From: Parapedobacter sp964498395
Lineage (GTDB): Bacteria; Bacteroidota; Bacteroidia; Sphingobacteriales; Sphingobacteriaceae
DNA length: 64,000 nucleotides
Direction of reading: 5' to 3'
Assembly (NCBI GenBank): GCA_964498395.1
Contig: CAZCHE010000013.1
Location: 1 to 64,000, forward strand
The notes below the pieces were generated by a model. It did no database searches and had not been told where the DNA came from. It saw only the letters and a program-made list of their open reading frames with translations. The position numbers and the translations under genes were made by a program. This document shows, piece after piece, positions 26,708 through 35,785 of this stretch; the first letter of the stretch is position 1; each line of letters begins with the position of its first letter.

Positions 26708-26827
26708 TAGCACGGATATTGCAGTACTAAGGCGAACGAAAAGGTTTCATAGCATAAATGGCTAGGCAATGAGAATCATTTATGGATGCTCGATGTGCAA
26801 AAAGATTTTTGAATAATTTAATTAGTG

Positions 26828-27502
26828 ATGAAAAGAGACAGATTAAACATGTTTTTAAGAAAACTTAATCGTGGTATTGCAGGAGGGGTATTATGTTTCG
26901 CGGTGTTGACGGCGAATGGGCAGACAGCAGAAACCGCACCCAGTAACCCCAACGTCCGCTTGGGGCAAAAGGCACTGATAGACGGTGATTTCAAGGCTGC
27001 GGCCAATTATCTCCAAAAAGCGCTTCCAGCCGAAGCGAAAGATCCCGATGTGATGTATATGCTAGGTTATTCACAATTTCAGATAGGCGATTATAAAAAG
27101 GCATTGGAGTCGTTTGGCAAAGTGGTAGACCTTCGGCCGGATCATGGATCGGCCTATTATTACCGTGGTAAAGCTAACAATATCTTGGCGGTCCAAACCG
27201 ATACGAAGGTTAGCGCTAGTAATCGGGAAAAGATGCTTAATACGGCTATCATTGACTATTCCAAGGCCATCGAGCTCAATGCCGATGACGTAAAACTGTA
27301 TCAAAATCGGGCGGTTGCTTACCGTGATTTGGGCATCTTGCGTGGAACTTCAGGAACGGCCAACTACGATAAAGCGATTGCTGAAGAGGCTTACGACAAA
27401 AGTATTGCAGACTTCGAGCAGGTGCTCGTGTTGACACCGGGTAAAAAGGATATCCAAACGGAGATTAAGAAAGCAAAGGTGTATCGGGATAACCTGAAAT
27501 AG
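26828..27502 (+). CDS. Exported TPR-repeat protein
   Basis: A 224-residue protein with a signal peptide (about residues 1-32, ending near TANGQ). Tetratricopeptide repeats cover about 40-215: VRLGQKALIDGDFKAAANYL, PDVMYMLGYSQFQIGDYKKA, AYYYRGKANNIL and ADDVKLYQNRAVAYRDLG are evident units. It probably acts as a periplasmic protein-interaction scaffold. ATG at 26828 is used; a GTG directly precedes it in frame. A perfect hairpin terminator follows. Confidence 0.8.
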   Translation: MKRDRLNMFLRKLNRGIAGGVLCFAVLTANGQTAETAPSNPNVRLGQKALIDGDFKAAANYLQKALPAEAKDPDVMYMLGYSQFQIGDYKKALESFGKVVDLRPDHGSAYYYRGKANNILAVQTDTKVSASNREKMLNTAIIDYSKAIELNADDVKLYQNRAVAYRDLGILRGTSGTANYDKAIAEEAYDKSIADFEQVLVLTPGKKDIQTEIKKAKVYRDNLK

Positions 27503-27521
27503 ACACTATTTTTCGAATATG

Positions 27522-27558
27522 AAAAGAGCTTTGGTAACCGTACCAAAGCTCTTTTTTT
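27522..27558. terminator. Bidirectional hairpin terminator
   Basis: A perfect 15-bp stem (27522-27536 with 27541-27555) with a four-base loop is flanked by A and T runs. It ends the TPR transcript and, on the minus strand, overlaps the stop region of the convergent lipoprotein gene. Confidence 0.88.
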
Positions 27559-28105
27559 ATTGGATAACACCGGTAATGATGTATTCGCTGTCACCCAAGA
27601 TGCGCACCCGTTGTTGCTTAGCGATGCGGTACAGGGAGTCGGGATAGTAGTCAAGTTGCTCGGTTGTTTGGTACAGCATATTGTTCGTGCGGTTGGTGAT
27701 CTCGATGTGTTTGATCGAGCCATCCCCGTGCCGGTGTATACTGATTTTTTCCGTTCGCAATGCCGGGTCGAGGCTGGAGTATATGACGGTCGTAGCATTG
27801 CTGTCTACCGCATAACTGCCCCTCCATGCAGCTTTATTGATATCCGAATCCACGAATAACGCCAGTTCATTCCCCCAGTCGGTTATCTGGGTGTGGCGAT
27901 TTTCCGTTTCCCCATCCTTGGATACGGTCTTGGCAATCGTGGGCGAATGCTGCTGCAATCGGGCTGCCTCTTGCTCGAAATAATGCGCCAAGCTGAAATG
28001 GGCTGGTACATCGTTATTGACCTGTGCCTCATCAGTGGATGTGCATGACACGGCCGACAGCGCAGCGCAGGCGAGGGCTATTTGTACAATATTTTTAGTT
28101 GCCAC
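27557..28105 (-). CDS. Hypothetical lipoprotein
   Basis: A 182-residue protein of unknown function with a lipoprotein signal (ACAALSAVSC, lipid-accepting Cys about residue 21). The mature part is polar, with no recognised domain; segments KISIHRHGDGSIKHIEITN and YPDSLYRIAKQQ suggest a small beta-rich fold. It follows gpmI on the same strand with an 8-base gap, so the two are probably cotranscribed. The stop codon lies within the shared terminator. Confidence 0.65.
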   Translation of the reverse strand: MATKNIVQIALACAALSAVSCTSTDEAQVNNDVPAHFSLAHYFEQEAARLQQHSPTIAKTVSKDGETENRHTQITDWGNELALFVDSDINKAAWRGSYAVDSNATTVIYSSLDPALRTEKISIHRHGDGSIKHIEITNRTNNMLYQTTEQLDYYPDSLYRIAKQQRVRILGDSEYIITGVIQ

Positions 28106-28113
28106 GTTTTCGA

Positions 28114-29643
28114 TTAAACCAATACATTTCCACCCATTTCGACAGGAATAGGTACCCCCATGATTTTCAGTATGGTGGGTGCGATATCCCCCAATTTACC
28201 GTCAGCTATTGTTTTATAATCATCGTCAATAAGGATGCACGGCACCAAGTTAGTCGTGTGTGCAGTATTGACGGAACCATCCTCATTGATCATGAATTCC
28301 GCATTGCCGTGGTCAGCGATAATGATAAACGAATACCCAGCCTGTAGGCCGCATTCAACGACCTGTTTCGTACAGGCATCTGCCGTTTCTACCGCTTTGA
28401 CCACCGCTTCGAATACACCGGTATGGCCAACCATGTCCGGGTTGGCAAAATTAAGGCAGATAAAGTCGGGCTTCCGGTCATTGATTTCCGCACAGATGGC
28501 ATCGGCAATGCCTTGGGCACTCATTTCCGGTTGCAAGTCGTACGTAGCCACCTTCGGCGATGGAATGAGTATCCGGTTTTCACCCTCAAAAGGCTGTTCA
28601 CGCCCACCCGAGAAAAAGAAGGTCACGTGTGGATACTTTTCGGTTTCGGCGATACGGGTCTGTGTCTTGCCATTCGATTCCAGTACTTCTCCAAGGGTAT
28701 TGGTGAGGTTATCCTTATGGAACATGACCTTGACATTTTTGAAGGTATCGTCGTAGGCGGTCATCGTGATATAATGCAGATCGAGGGGCTGCATATCGTA
28801 TTCGGGGAATGCCTTTTGTGTAAGGGCCAAGGTAATTTCACGACCGCGATCTGTCCTGAAATTGAAACAGACGACCACGTCACCATCCTTAATCGTTGCT
28901 AGGGGAGCACCATCTGCACCTGTCCGGACAATGGGCTTGGCAAATTCATCGGTAATCCCTGCTTCGTATGATTGCTTGATGGCCTCGGCAATGCTCTTGG
29001 TGGGATAGCCGGTGCCGTGCACCAGTAAATCGTAGGCTTGTTTTACGCGTTCCCAACGATTATCGCGATCCATGGCATAGTATCGGCCAATAGCGGATGC
29101 TAACTGACCGGTGCTCCCTGCCAGGAAATGCTCGAGGTCATTCACATGGCCCAGGCCTGAATTCGGGTCGGTGTCGCGCCCGTCAAGGAATGCATGGATA
29201 AATACCCGATCATTGCTTAGGCCTGCGTTTTTTGCGGCTTCGCATAGGCCCTTGACGTGTTCGATGTGGGCGTGTACGCCACCATCGGACAACAATCCGA
29301 TGAAATGCACCTGCTTATCGTTGTTTTTAGCATATTGAAACGCCTCTTGCAACGTCTCGTTCCTGTTAAACTCGCCTTCCCGGACCGCTTTATGTATTCT
29401 CCCCAGCTCTTGATACACTACCCTGCCCGCGCCGAGGTTCATGTGACCGACCTCGGAATTGCCCATCTGGCCTTCAGGCAGGCCGACGGCCTCGCCGGAT
29501 GCTTCCAGGCTCGAGGTTGGGTAGCTAGCGAGCAAATGGTCTAAATAAGGGGTGTTTGCTGCCAGTACAGCATTTGAATCGTCGTTTTTGCCATAACCTA
29601 AACCATCCAAGATTATGAGCGCTACTTTTTTCTGATTGTTCAC
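28114..29643 (-). CDS. gpmI: 2,3-bisphosphoglycerate-independent phosphoglycerate mutase
   Basis: A 509-residue Mn-dependent alkaline-phosphatase-superfamily mutase that interconverts 3- and 2-phosphoglycerate in glycolysis. Metal-binding DGLGYG is near the N-terminus; the phosphorylated serine is S63 in MGNSEVGHMNLG; further metal sites are NFRTDRGREI, NPDMVGHTG and ADHGNAE. A GTG start at 29643 gives the family's normal length and N-terminus; an ATG at 29694 would add 17 atypical residues. A TATATTTG -7 box at 29656-29649 implies a very short leader. Confidence 0.95.
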   Translation of the reverse strand: MNNQKKVALIILDGLGYGKNDDSNAVLAANTPYLDHLLASYPTSSLEASGEAVGLPEGQMGNSEVGHMNLGAGRVVYQELGRIHKAVREGEFNRNETLQEAFQYAKNNDKQVHFIGLLSDGGVHAHIEHVKGLCEAAKNAGLSNDRVFIHAFLDGRDTDPNSGLGHVNDLEHFLAGSTGQLASAIGRYYAMDRDNRWERVKQAYDLLVHGTGYPTKSIAEAIKQSYEAGITDEFAKPIVRTGADGAPLATIKDGDVVVCFNFRTDRGREITLALTQKAFPEYDMQPLDLHYITMTAYDDTFKNVKVMFHKDNLTNTLGEVLESNGKTQTRIAETEKYPHVTFFFSGGREQPFEGENRILIPSPKVATYDLQPEMSAQGIADAICAEINDRKPDFICLNFANPDMVGHTGVFEAVVKAVETADACTKQVVECGLQAGYSFIIIADHGNAEFMINEDGSVNTAHTTNLVPCILIDDDYKTIADGKLGDIAPTILKIMGVPIPVEMGGNVLV

Positions 29644-29895
29644 GAATGCAAATATATGCTTTTTTGCAGATATCGGTATGGTGGTGCACACCACCGGTGC
29701 CCTCTTTAATGTCGATTAAACCCATGGGAAGCGGGTTGGAAAAATATGGCATGTTTTTGGCTACAGCAACCTGTGTGGATGCATCGTGTATAGATAAATG
29801 CGTTTTGTAGAAAAAATACTACAGCCATATAAGATGCAAAACACTAATATTGTTCGAGACTAAAAGCAGAATGACTATTTGAATATACAATTACT

Positions 29896-30312
29896 GTGAA
29901 CGTGAAGGGATTTAGGTTGATAAAAAAGGTAGGAATAGCAGGAATGATGTGCCTGTTCATGATGACAAGCCTTGCCGGTATCAATGACGTCATCGATGAT
30001 ATTGCATCGTGCGTGAGGAGTGCCAATACGAAAGAGCTTTCCAAGCATTTCTCCTCGACGGTGAGCATGACGCTGTTAAATGACGAAGGGATTTATTCCC
30101 GGGTGCAAGCGGAAATCATACTGCGTGATTTTTTCAATAAAAACACACCGACCAATGTGAAACTGGCCCACCGGCTGGATTCAAACCCCAATTTCAGGTA
30201 TGTCGTACTTAACCTTGAGACGTCAAGAGAAACTTTTAGGGTTTCCTACAAACTTACCAACAATGACGATTCGTTTCAGGTCACGGAATTTCGAATAGAA
30301 ACCATCTATTAA
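29896..30312 (+). CDS. DUF4783 family exported protein
   Basis: A 138-residue protein with a hydrophobic signal (about residues 10-28, MMCLFMMTSLAG). The mature part contains IDDIASCVRSANTKELSKHF and RVQAEIILRDFFNKNTP, recalling the DUF4783 family of Bacteroidota, which has an NTF2/SnoaL-like fold. It usually lies directly before nadC, as here. Function is unknown. The gap to nadC is about 217 bases and contains no visible gene. Confidence 0.8.
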   Translation: MNVKGFRLIKKVGIAGMMCLFMMTSLAGINDVIDDIASCVRSANTKELSKHFSSTVSMTLLNDEGIYSRVQAEIILRDFFNKNTPTNVKLAHRLDSNPNFRYVVLNLETSRETFRVSYKLTNNDDSFQVTEFRIETIY

Positions 30313-30529
30313 ACCAACCTAGGTAATTCCTAATTTTATTTTTTTGCTGATTATTTTGTTTTAAATATCCATCTTAGCGGCGTTTTTAGACGTGTGCCTA
30401 TCGGTGGTGTAGCCATTGGCGTACAGTGCCCTCACAGGTAGTTTGCAGTTAACTAAGGCAATTTGGGCAACGAAACGCTTATGCAGGGCTTTGGCGATTG
30501 GCGCTGTTTACCATTTTATTAACCTTGAG

Positions 30530-31390
30530 ATGAAGCAGGAAGAAAAAGAAAGGCTGAAATCCTTCGTTGCAGCGGCGCTGCGCGAGGATGTTGGTGAAGG
30601 AGATCATACATCCTTGGCCACCATACCGGAAGGGAAATTAGGTGAGGCGCAATTGATTATTAAAGAGCATGGGGTGCTGGCCGGCCTTGAGGAGGCTGTA
30701 GAAGTGTTCCGGCAGGTAGATGATTCCCTTGAAGTCAATACATTCAAGCAAGACGGCCAGGTCGTTGGAATCGGCGATGTGGTGTTGTTTGTAAGGGGCG
30801 GTATCCATAGCATTTTGGTGGCGGAGCGGCTTGTGCTCAATGTGATGCAGCGCATGAGCGGTATCGCTACCGCGACACACCAGGTGGTTGAGGCATTGGC
30901 TGGCACGGAGGCAAAGGTATTGGATACCCGAAAGACCACACCACTTTTACGGTTTCTGGAGAAAAAAGCTGTTGCAGTTGGCGGTGGGGTAAACCACCGG
31001 TTCGGCTTGTATGATATGATCTTGATCAAAGATAACCATGTTGATTACGCCGGAGGCATCGAGGCAGCCATTGAGCAGGCAGACGCGTATCGGCGGACAT
31101 TGGGCAAACCCATGGAAATTGAAATTGAGGTCAGAAACCTGGATGAACTCGAGCAGGTGTTGGCGATCGGAAAGATAGAACGAATCATGTTAGATAACTT
31201 CTCCCCAGAAGTTGTCGGTGAGGCAGTCAAGCGAATAGGCGGCCGTTATGTGACTGAGGCCTCCGGGGGCATTACCTTGGCTAATGTGCGGCAGTATGCC
31301 GAAGCCGGAGTAGATTATATTTCCATGGGAGCACTTACCCATTCGGTAAAAAGCTTGGATATGAGTTTAAAAGCGAAGCTGCTTGATTAA
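30530..31390 (+). CDS. nadC: Nicotinate-nucleotide pyrophosphorylase (carboxylating)
   Basis: A 286-residue quinolinate phosphoribosyltransferase that converts quinolinate and PRPP to nicotinate mononucleotide in NAD synthesis. Signature segments are EDVGEGDHTS, LDTRKTTPLLRFLEKKAV, GGVNHRFGLYDMILIKDNH and EASGGITLANV. ATG 30530 is chosen because homologues begin near MKQEEKERLK; an in-frame start 38 codons upstream adds unrelated sequence. plsY follows within 47 bases. Confidence 0.95.
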   Translation: MKQEEKERLKSFVAAALREDVGEGDHTSLATIPEGKLGEAQLIIKEHGVLAGLEEAVEVFRQVDDSLEVNTFKQDGQVVGIGDVVLFVRGGIHSILVAERLVLNVMQRMSGIATATHQVVEALAGTEAKVLDTRKTTPLLRFLEKKAVAVGGGVNHRFGLYDMILIKDNHVDYAGGIEAAIEQADAYRRTLGKPMEIEIEVRNLDELEQVLAIGKIERIMLDNFSPEVVGEAVKRIGGRYVTEASGGITLANVRQYAEAGVDYISMGALTHSVKSLDMSLKAKLLD

Positions 31391-31437
31391 GCATAAGGAC
31401 TGTTGTTTTTTTTGTCTTTTTCGTTAACTTGCGATTC

Positions 31438-32088
31438 ATGATATCGGTTTATTTGATAGGAGCAGTCGTCTTAGCCTATTTGTTTGGCTCCATTCCCACG
31501 GCAGTGTGGCTGGGGCAGTCCTTCTATGGGGTGGATGTACGTGAGTATGGGAGTGGAAATGCAGGGGCAACCAATACGTTCAGGGTATTGGGTACAAAAG
31601 CAGGCGCAGCGGTGATGTTCATCGATATCTTGAAGGGGTGGACAGCGACGAATTTGGCATATTTTATCGGACCTTCGGTGACTGGGCCATTGACTGCAGC
31701 CCAATTTGTCAACTATCAGTTGGCTTTGGGGGTCATCGCGGTGGTCGGCCATCTGTTTCCCATTTTTGCTGGATTCAGGGGGGGCAAAGGAGTTGCGACC
31801 TTGTTTGGGATGATTTTAGCTGTCCATTTCCAGGCGGCGTTAGTATGCGTGTCTGTCTTCCTGGTCGTGCTATTGCTCACACACTACGTGTCCTTAAGTT
31901 CGATCGCTGCGGGTTTCGCGTTTCCGTTCAGCATCGTTTTCCTGTTTCATACGTCCATCAAATCGGTATTGCTCTATGGCATATGTATTTGCGTGTTGAT
32001 TTTAGTCACGCACCAGAAGAATATCGAACGATTATTAAAGGGGAAAGAATCCAAGGTTTACCTGTTTAGGAAGAAAGTACGTGCATAA
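31438..32088 (+). CDS. plsY: Glycerol-3-phosphate acyltransferase PlsY
   Basis: A 216-residue inner-membrane enzyme that transfers acyl from acyl-phosphate to glycerol-3-phosphate, the first step of phospholipid synthesis. Conserved loops are all present: AYLFGSIPTAVWLG, YGSGNAGATNTFRVLG, GHLFPIFAGFRGGKGVAT and LVTHQKNIERLLKGKE. Five to seven hydrophobic segments fit the known topology. ATG at 31438 gives the standard N-terminus; the TTG nine bases upstream is unlikely. Confidence 0.95.
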   Translation: MISVYLIGAVVLAYLFGSIPTAVWLGQSFYGVDVREYGSGNAGATNTFRVLGTKAGAAVMFIDILKGWTATNLAYFIGPSVTGPLTAAQFVNYQLALGVIAVVGHLFPIFAGFRGGKGVATLFGMILAVHFQAALVCVSVFLVVLLLTHYVSLSSIAAGFAFPFSIVFLFHTSIKSVLLYGICICVLILVTHQKNIERLLKGKESKVYLFRKKVRA

Positions 32089-32219
32089 TTGTTCAAAATC
32101 GGCATATATATTGCTTTGCGTTAGTCGACGGGCGATTGATTAGTGTGCCGACTTGCGGGTCAAGAGGAGAGGGTACTGGTGCATGTTTGGAAAATAGTCA
32201 ATCTTTAAATGTTAAGACC

Positions 32220-33032
32220 ATGAGATTATTTGTTAAATCGTTATGTTTTTTGCTGGTTTCAGCTATGATAGCCGCTTGCGCCACTGTACCGTTAACCGGC
32301 CGGAGGCAGTTGAGTTTGATCAATGAAACGGAAATCCAACAGCAGGCTGCATTGGCCTACAGCGACTTGCTAAAAGATAGTAAAACCAAGGTGGTAAAGG
32401 GTACGGCTGACGCACAGTTAGTGCAGCGGGTAGGCAAGAATATCGCTGGTGCGGTAAACAGGTTTTTGCAAGAGAATGGTTATGGCAATGAATATGATTT
32501 TGACTGGGAGTTTAACCTGATTGACGAGAATCAAATCAATGCCTGGTGTATGCCGGGAGGCAAAGTGGCGATCTATACGGGCATTTTGCCAGTGACCAAA
32601 AATGAAGCGGGGTTGGCTACCGTTATGGGGCACGAAGTGGCTCACGCCATCGCCAAGCATTCGGCCGAACGCATGTCGCAAGCCATCATGGCTCAAGCAG
32701 GCGGAGTTGCGGTGGGAGTAGCCACTGCTGAAAAATCCAATACAACACGTACGGTGGTCAATACAGCGTACGGATTGGGTGGCCAACTTGCCTTGCTCAA
32801 CTATTCGCGAAATCAGGAGAGTGAAGCAGATCGGTTGGGGCTGGTATTTATGGCCATGGCTGGGTACGATCCCAATGATGCCGTAGGCTTCTGGGAGCGT
32901 ATGGCCCAAGCCAAGGAGGTACAGGGTGGGGGAGCCCCACCTGAATTTTTGAGCACCCACCCCAGTGACGTACGGCGTATCAACAATATCAAGAAACTCA
33001 TGCCCGAAGCATTGGCATACTATAAGAAGTAG
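32220..33032 (+). CDS. M48-family metallopeptidase lipoprotein (LoiP/YcaL-like)
   Basis: A 270-residue lipoprotein (lipobox VSAMIAAC, Cys20) with an M48B zinc peptidase domain. The zinc site is H138-E139-x-x-H142 in MGHEVAHAIAKH, with E202 (NQESEADRLG) as third ligand. CATVPLTGRRQLSLI just after the lipidation site is typical of LoiP-like proteins. It probably trims misfolded outer-membrane or periplasmic proteins. ATG 32220 is chosen over 32136 because the lipoprotein signal begins there. Confidence 0.9.
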   Translation: MRLFVKSLCFLLVSAMIAACATVPLTGRRQLSLINETEIQQQAALAYSDLLKDSKTKVVKGTADAQLVQRVGKNIAGAVNRFLQENGYGNEYDFDWEFNLIDENQINAWCMPGGKVAIYTGILPVTKNEAGLATVMGHEVAHAIAKHSAERMSQAIMAQAGGVAVGVATAEKSNTTRTVVNTAYGLGGQLALLNYSRNQESEADRLGLVFMAMAGYDPNDAVGFWERMAQAKEVQGGGAPPEFLSTHPSDVRRINNIKKLMPEALAYYKK

Positions 33033-33061
33033 CCTCGGATGTGGTAGGAAAGATGCGGGAG

Positions 33062-33090
33062 AGCCTGGTCACGATGATCAGGCTTTTTTT
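33062..33090 (+). terminator. Intrinsic terminator after the M48 gene
   Basis: A 10-bp stem with one G-T wobble (33062-33071 with 33075-33084), a three-base loop, and a seven-T run (33084-33090). Confidence 0.8.
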
Positions 33091-33225
33091 GTTGGTGGCG
33101 TGAATGGCATGGAACGTTAGAACGGTGTCAGTTTTTGGAGTTGCCATCACCTGGACTCGTTACTCATCGGGGTTTTTCCTACATTTCCTCTATAAACGTT
33201 GTCTCTCAATGGCAGAGGAGAGATC

Positions 33226-33289
33226 GATAAATTCCCTTTTACACTCAACGCGATTAAATTGCATTTAAAAGGGAATTTATCTAAGTTTG
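33226..33289 (+). promoter_or_regulatory. pdxH promoter with perfect 15-bp inverted repeat
   Basis: GATAAATTCCCTTTT (33226-33240) is repeated in perfect inverted form at 33267-33281, 26 bases apart. TAAGTTTG (33282-33289) is a consensus -7 box abutting the right arm, with ATTG (33258-33261) 20 bases upstream as a near-consensus -33. The right arm thus fills the promoter spacer, as an operator would. Transcription would start near 33296, 16 bases before the pdxH ATG. Confidence 0.6.
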
Positions 33290-33311
33290 TGAAATAAAGC
33301 ATATACCGAAT

Positions 33312-33965
33312 ATGGCCTTGAAACAACAGGATGTAGCCGCCATCCGGACATCATACGAGCTGGGGCAGTTAAGCGAAGATGAGGTTGCGGCAGACGCCAT
33401 TGCACAATTTCAACGATGGTTTGATGACGCATTGGAAAATCAGGTAGTCGAGCCCAATGCGATGACATTGTCTACCGTATCGGCAAATGGTCGCCCCTCG
33501 TCGAGGATTGTGTTATTGAAGGGGGTGAGTGAATCGGGATTCAGTTTCTTTACCAATTATGAAAGCCGTAAAGGAACAGAGTTAGCGAGTAATCCGTACG
33601 CGGCATTGCTGTTTTTCTGGCCGGAACTTCAACGCCAGGTGCGGATTGAAGGACGCGTGGAGCAATTATCACCGGAAGAATCGGAAATCTATTTCCAATC
33701 GCGGCCAAAAGGCAGTAAGCTTGGGGCCGTTGTTTCCCCGCAAAGTAGGGAAATTGCTAATCGAGCTGTTCTTGATGACCAGATGATCGAGTTAGAACAG
33801 TTATATAAAGATACCGAAACGGTGCCCCGTCCCCCGCATTGGGGCGGGTATCGGCTTCTGCCAGATTTGATAGAGTTTTGGCAGGGCAGGGGCAGTAGGC
33901 TCCATGACCGGTTGGTATACAAAAACAAGGATAATCGTTGGGATATAGTACGGTTAGCACCCTAA
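33312..33965 (+). CDS. pdxH: Pyridoxamine 5'-phosphate oxidase
   Basis: A 217-residue FMN enzyme that oxidises pyridoxamine- or pyridoxine-5'-phosphate to PLP. FMN- and substrate-binding blocks are evident: EPNAMTLSTVSANGRPSSRI, VLLKGVSESGFSFFTNYESR, FFWPELQRQVRIEGR, FQSRPKGSKLGAVVSPQS and the C-terminal PPHWGGYRL...FWQGRGSRLHDR. Full length. The stop lies a few bases before the nuoC start, implying cotranscription with nuoC-nuoD. Confidence 0.95.
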   Translation: MALKQQDVAAIRTSYELGQLSEDEVAADAIAQFQRWFDDALENQVVEPNAMTLSTVSANGRPSSRIVLLKGVSESGFSFFTNYESRKGTELASNPYAALLFFWPELQRQVRIEGRVEQLSPEESEIYFQSRPKGSKLGAVVSPQSREIANRAVLDDQMIELEQLYKDTETVPRPPHWGGYRLLPDLIEFWQGRGSRLHDRLVYKNKDNRWDIVRLAP

Positions 33966-33970
33966 ATTCG

Positions 33971-34474
33971 ATGGTGGAATTTTTTGAACACATTAGGACG
34001 CTACTGACCGAACGATTCGGCGAAGGGTTGATCCTTGCCGAAGAGCGGACGGGGTTACAACCCGCTTTGGTGGTGACGAAATCACAGTTGCCTGAAATAT
34101 GCTTGTTTCTCCGGGATCACCAGGAAACCTATTTCGATTTCCTGGCCTGCATTAGTGCGGTGGACGATGGGGTGACGGCCGGTACCTTTACCGTGGTCTA
34201 TCACTTGGTTTCCATCCCTTATAACCGCCAACTGACCCTCAAAGTAGTGGTTGCGAATGACAGGACACCAGATAATCTCCCCTCCATACCTAGCGTGAGT
34301 GCGGTTTGGCGTACAGCCGATTGGCATGAGCGGGAGGCGTTCGATCTAATGGGCGTATTTTTCGAAGGACATCCGGATTTAAGGAGGATATTACTCCCAG
34401 ACGATTGGGAGGGCTATCCCTTACGCAAAGACTACGAAGAGGCCGAGGCATATCATGGTATTGCGATTAAATGA
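33971..34474 (+). CDS. nuoC: NADH-quinone oxidoreductase subunit C
   Basis: A 167-residue peripheral-arm subunit of respiratory complex I (30-kDa family). The signature VSAVWRTADWHEREAFDLMGV and FEGHPDLRRILLPDDWEGYPLRKDY region is intact, each block matching the family. ATG 33971 gives the start MVEFFEHIR. It sits between pdxH and nuoD; nuoA, nuoB and nuoE-N are not near, which is unusual for complex I loci. Confidence 0.94.
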   Translation: MVEFFEHIRTLLTERFGEGLILAEERTGLQPALVVTKSQLPEICLFLRDHQETYFDFLACISAVDDGVTAGTFTVVYHLVSIPYNRQLTLKVVVANDRTPDNLPSIPSVSAVWRTADWHEREAFDLMGVFFEGHPDLRRILLPDDWEGYPLRKDYEEAEAYHGIAIK

Positions 34475-34503
34475 GATGCGACGGAGGAAGTTAGGAATAT
34501 AAG

Positions 34504-35709
34504 ATGCAATCAGTAGTAGATAAACCATACCAGGAGGCACTGCGTGCTTACGAAGCACGCTTGGCTGCTATCGGGGCTGAGGAGATGGTCATCAATATGG
34601 GACCCCAGCACCCATCCACGCACGGGGTGCTTAGGTTGCAACTGATTACCGACGGCGAACTGGTGAAGGAGGTTATCCCGCATATCGGATACCTGCACCG
34701 CTGTTTTGAAAAACATGCCGAATCCATGAACTATGGCAAGACCATCCCGTTTACCGATCGGATGGATTACTTGGCTTCCATGAATAACAGCCATGCGTTT
34801 GTAATGGGAGTGGAGCGAATGCTTGGCATTGATCATCGGATACCCAAGCGGATAGAATACATCCGTGTGTTGGTATGCGAGCTCAATCGAATTGCATCAC
34901 ACCTCATCGCCATTGGGACTTACGGCATAGATATCGGCGCATTTACACCGTTTATGTGGTGTTTTCGCGATCGGGAACATATCATGAATATGTTAGAATG
35001 GGCGTCTGGTTCACGGATGCTATATAACTATATTTGGGTAGGCGGGTTGTTCTATGATTTGCCGGTAGGTTTTGAAGAACGCTGTGAAGAATTTGTCGCC
35101 TATTTCAAACCTAAACTGAGGGAGCTGGATGAATTGCTTACCGAAAACCAGATTTTCATTTCACGCACCGCAAAAATTGGTGTGCTGCCGGCCGATGTGG
35201 CCATCAACTACGGGTGCTCGGGGCCGATGCTGCGGGCGTCAGGCGTGAAGTGGGATTTGAGAAGGGCCGACGAGTATTCCGTGTATCCGGAGATTGAATT
35301 TGACATACCGGTAGGCAACGGGGAAATGGGCGAATTAGGTGACTGTTGGGATCGATTCAAGGTACGGGTTGATGAAATCAAGGAGTCTGTTAAGATCATC
35401 GAGCAGTGTCTGACGAGACTCACACATGAATTAAAACGTACGCCGGATTTCGATCCCCGAGGACTCGTGCCTAAAAAGGTGAATTTGAAAGCGCAAGATT
35501 ACTATGTACGGGCGGAGAACCCCAAGGGCGAACTTGGGTTTTATTTCGTAACACAGGAAAAGTCTGACATTCCCAAGCGTGTGAAAGCGAGAGGCCCCAG
35601 CTTCAATAACCTTTCTGTTCTCCCCGAATTGGCTAAAGGGGTACTGATAGCCGATTTGGTCGCAATATTGGGTTCAATCGATATCGTTTTGGGAGAAGTG
35701 GATCGGTAA
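34504..35709 (+). CDS. nuoD: NADH-quinone oxidoreductase subunit D
   Basis: A 401-residue 49-kDa subunit of complex I that helps form the quinone pocket. NMGPQHPSTHGVLRLQLITD (about residues 31-50), GYLHRCFEK, ASHLIAIGTYG and LREL...TENQIF segments are hallmarks; the quinone-site His and Tyr regions (HPSTHG, SMNYGKT) are present. Its C-terminus ends in IVLGEVDR, the normal family end. It is followed directly by a strong terminator, so the unit is pdxH-nuoC-nuoD only. Confidence 0.95.
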   Translation: MQSVVDKPYQEALRAYEARLAAIGAEEMVINMGPQHPSTHGVLRLQLITDGELVKEVIPHIGYLHRCFEKHAESMNYGKTIPFTDRMDYLASMNNSHAFVMGVERMLGIDHRIPKRIEYIRVLVCELNRIASHLIAIGTYGIDIGAFTPFMWCFRDREHIMNMLEWASGSRMLYNYIWVGGLFYDLPVGFEERCEEFVAYFKPKLRELDELLTENQIFISRTAKIGVLPADVAINYGCSGPMLRASGVKWDLRRADEYSVYPEIEFDIPVGNGEMGELGDCWDRFKVRVDEIKESVKIIEQCLTRLTHELKRTPDFDPRGLVPKKVNLKAQDYYVRAENPKGELGFYFVTQEKSDIPKRVKARGPSFNNLSVLPELAKGVLIADLVAILGSIDIVLGEVDR

Positions 35710-35729
35710 GTCAGATCTTCTATACAACA

Positions 35730-35765
35730 AAAAAGGCCCCGATGTTCCATCGGGGCCCTTTTTTT
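35730..35765. terminator. Bidirectional hairpin terminator
   Basis: A perfect 10-bp GC-rich stem (35735-35744 with 35748-35757) and three-base loop, preceded by an A run and followed by a T run, separates nuoD from the convergent barrel gene. Confidence 0.9.
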
Positions 35766-35785
35766 CAAACCTGAGATGTCGCAGG

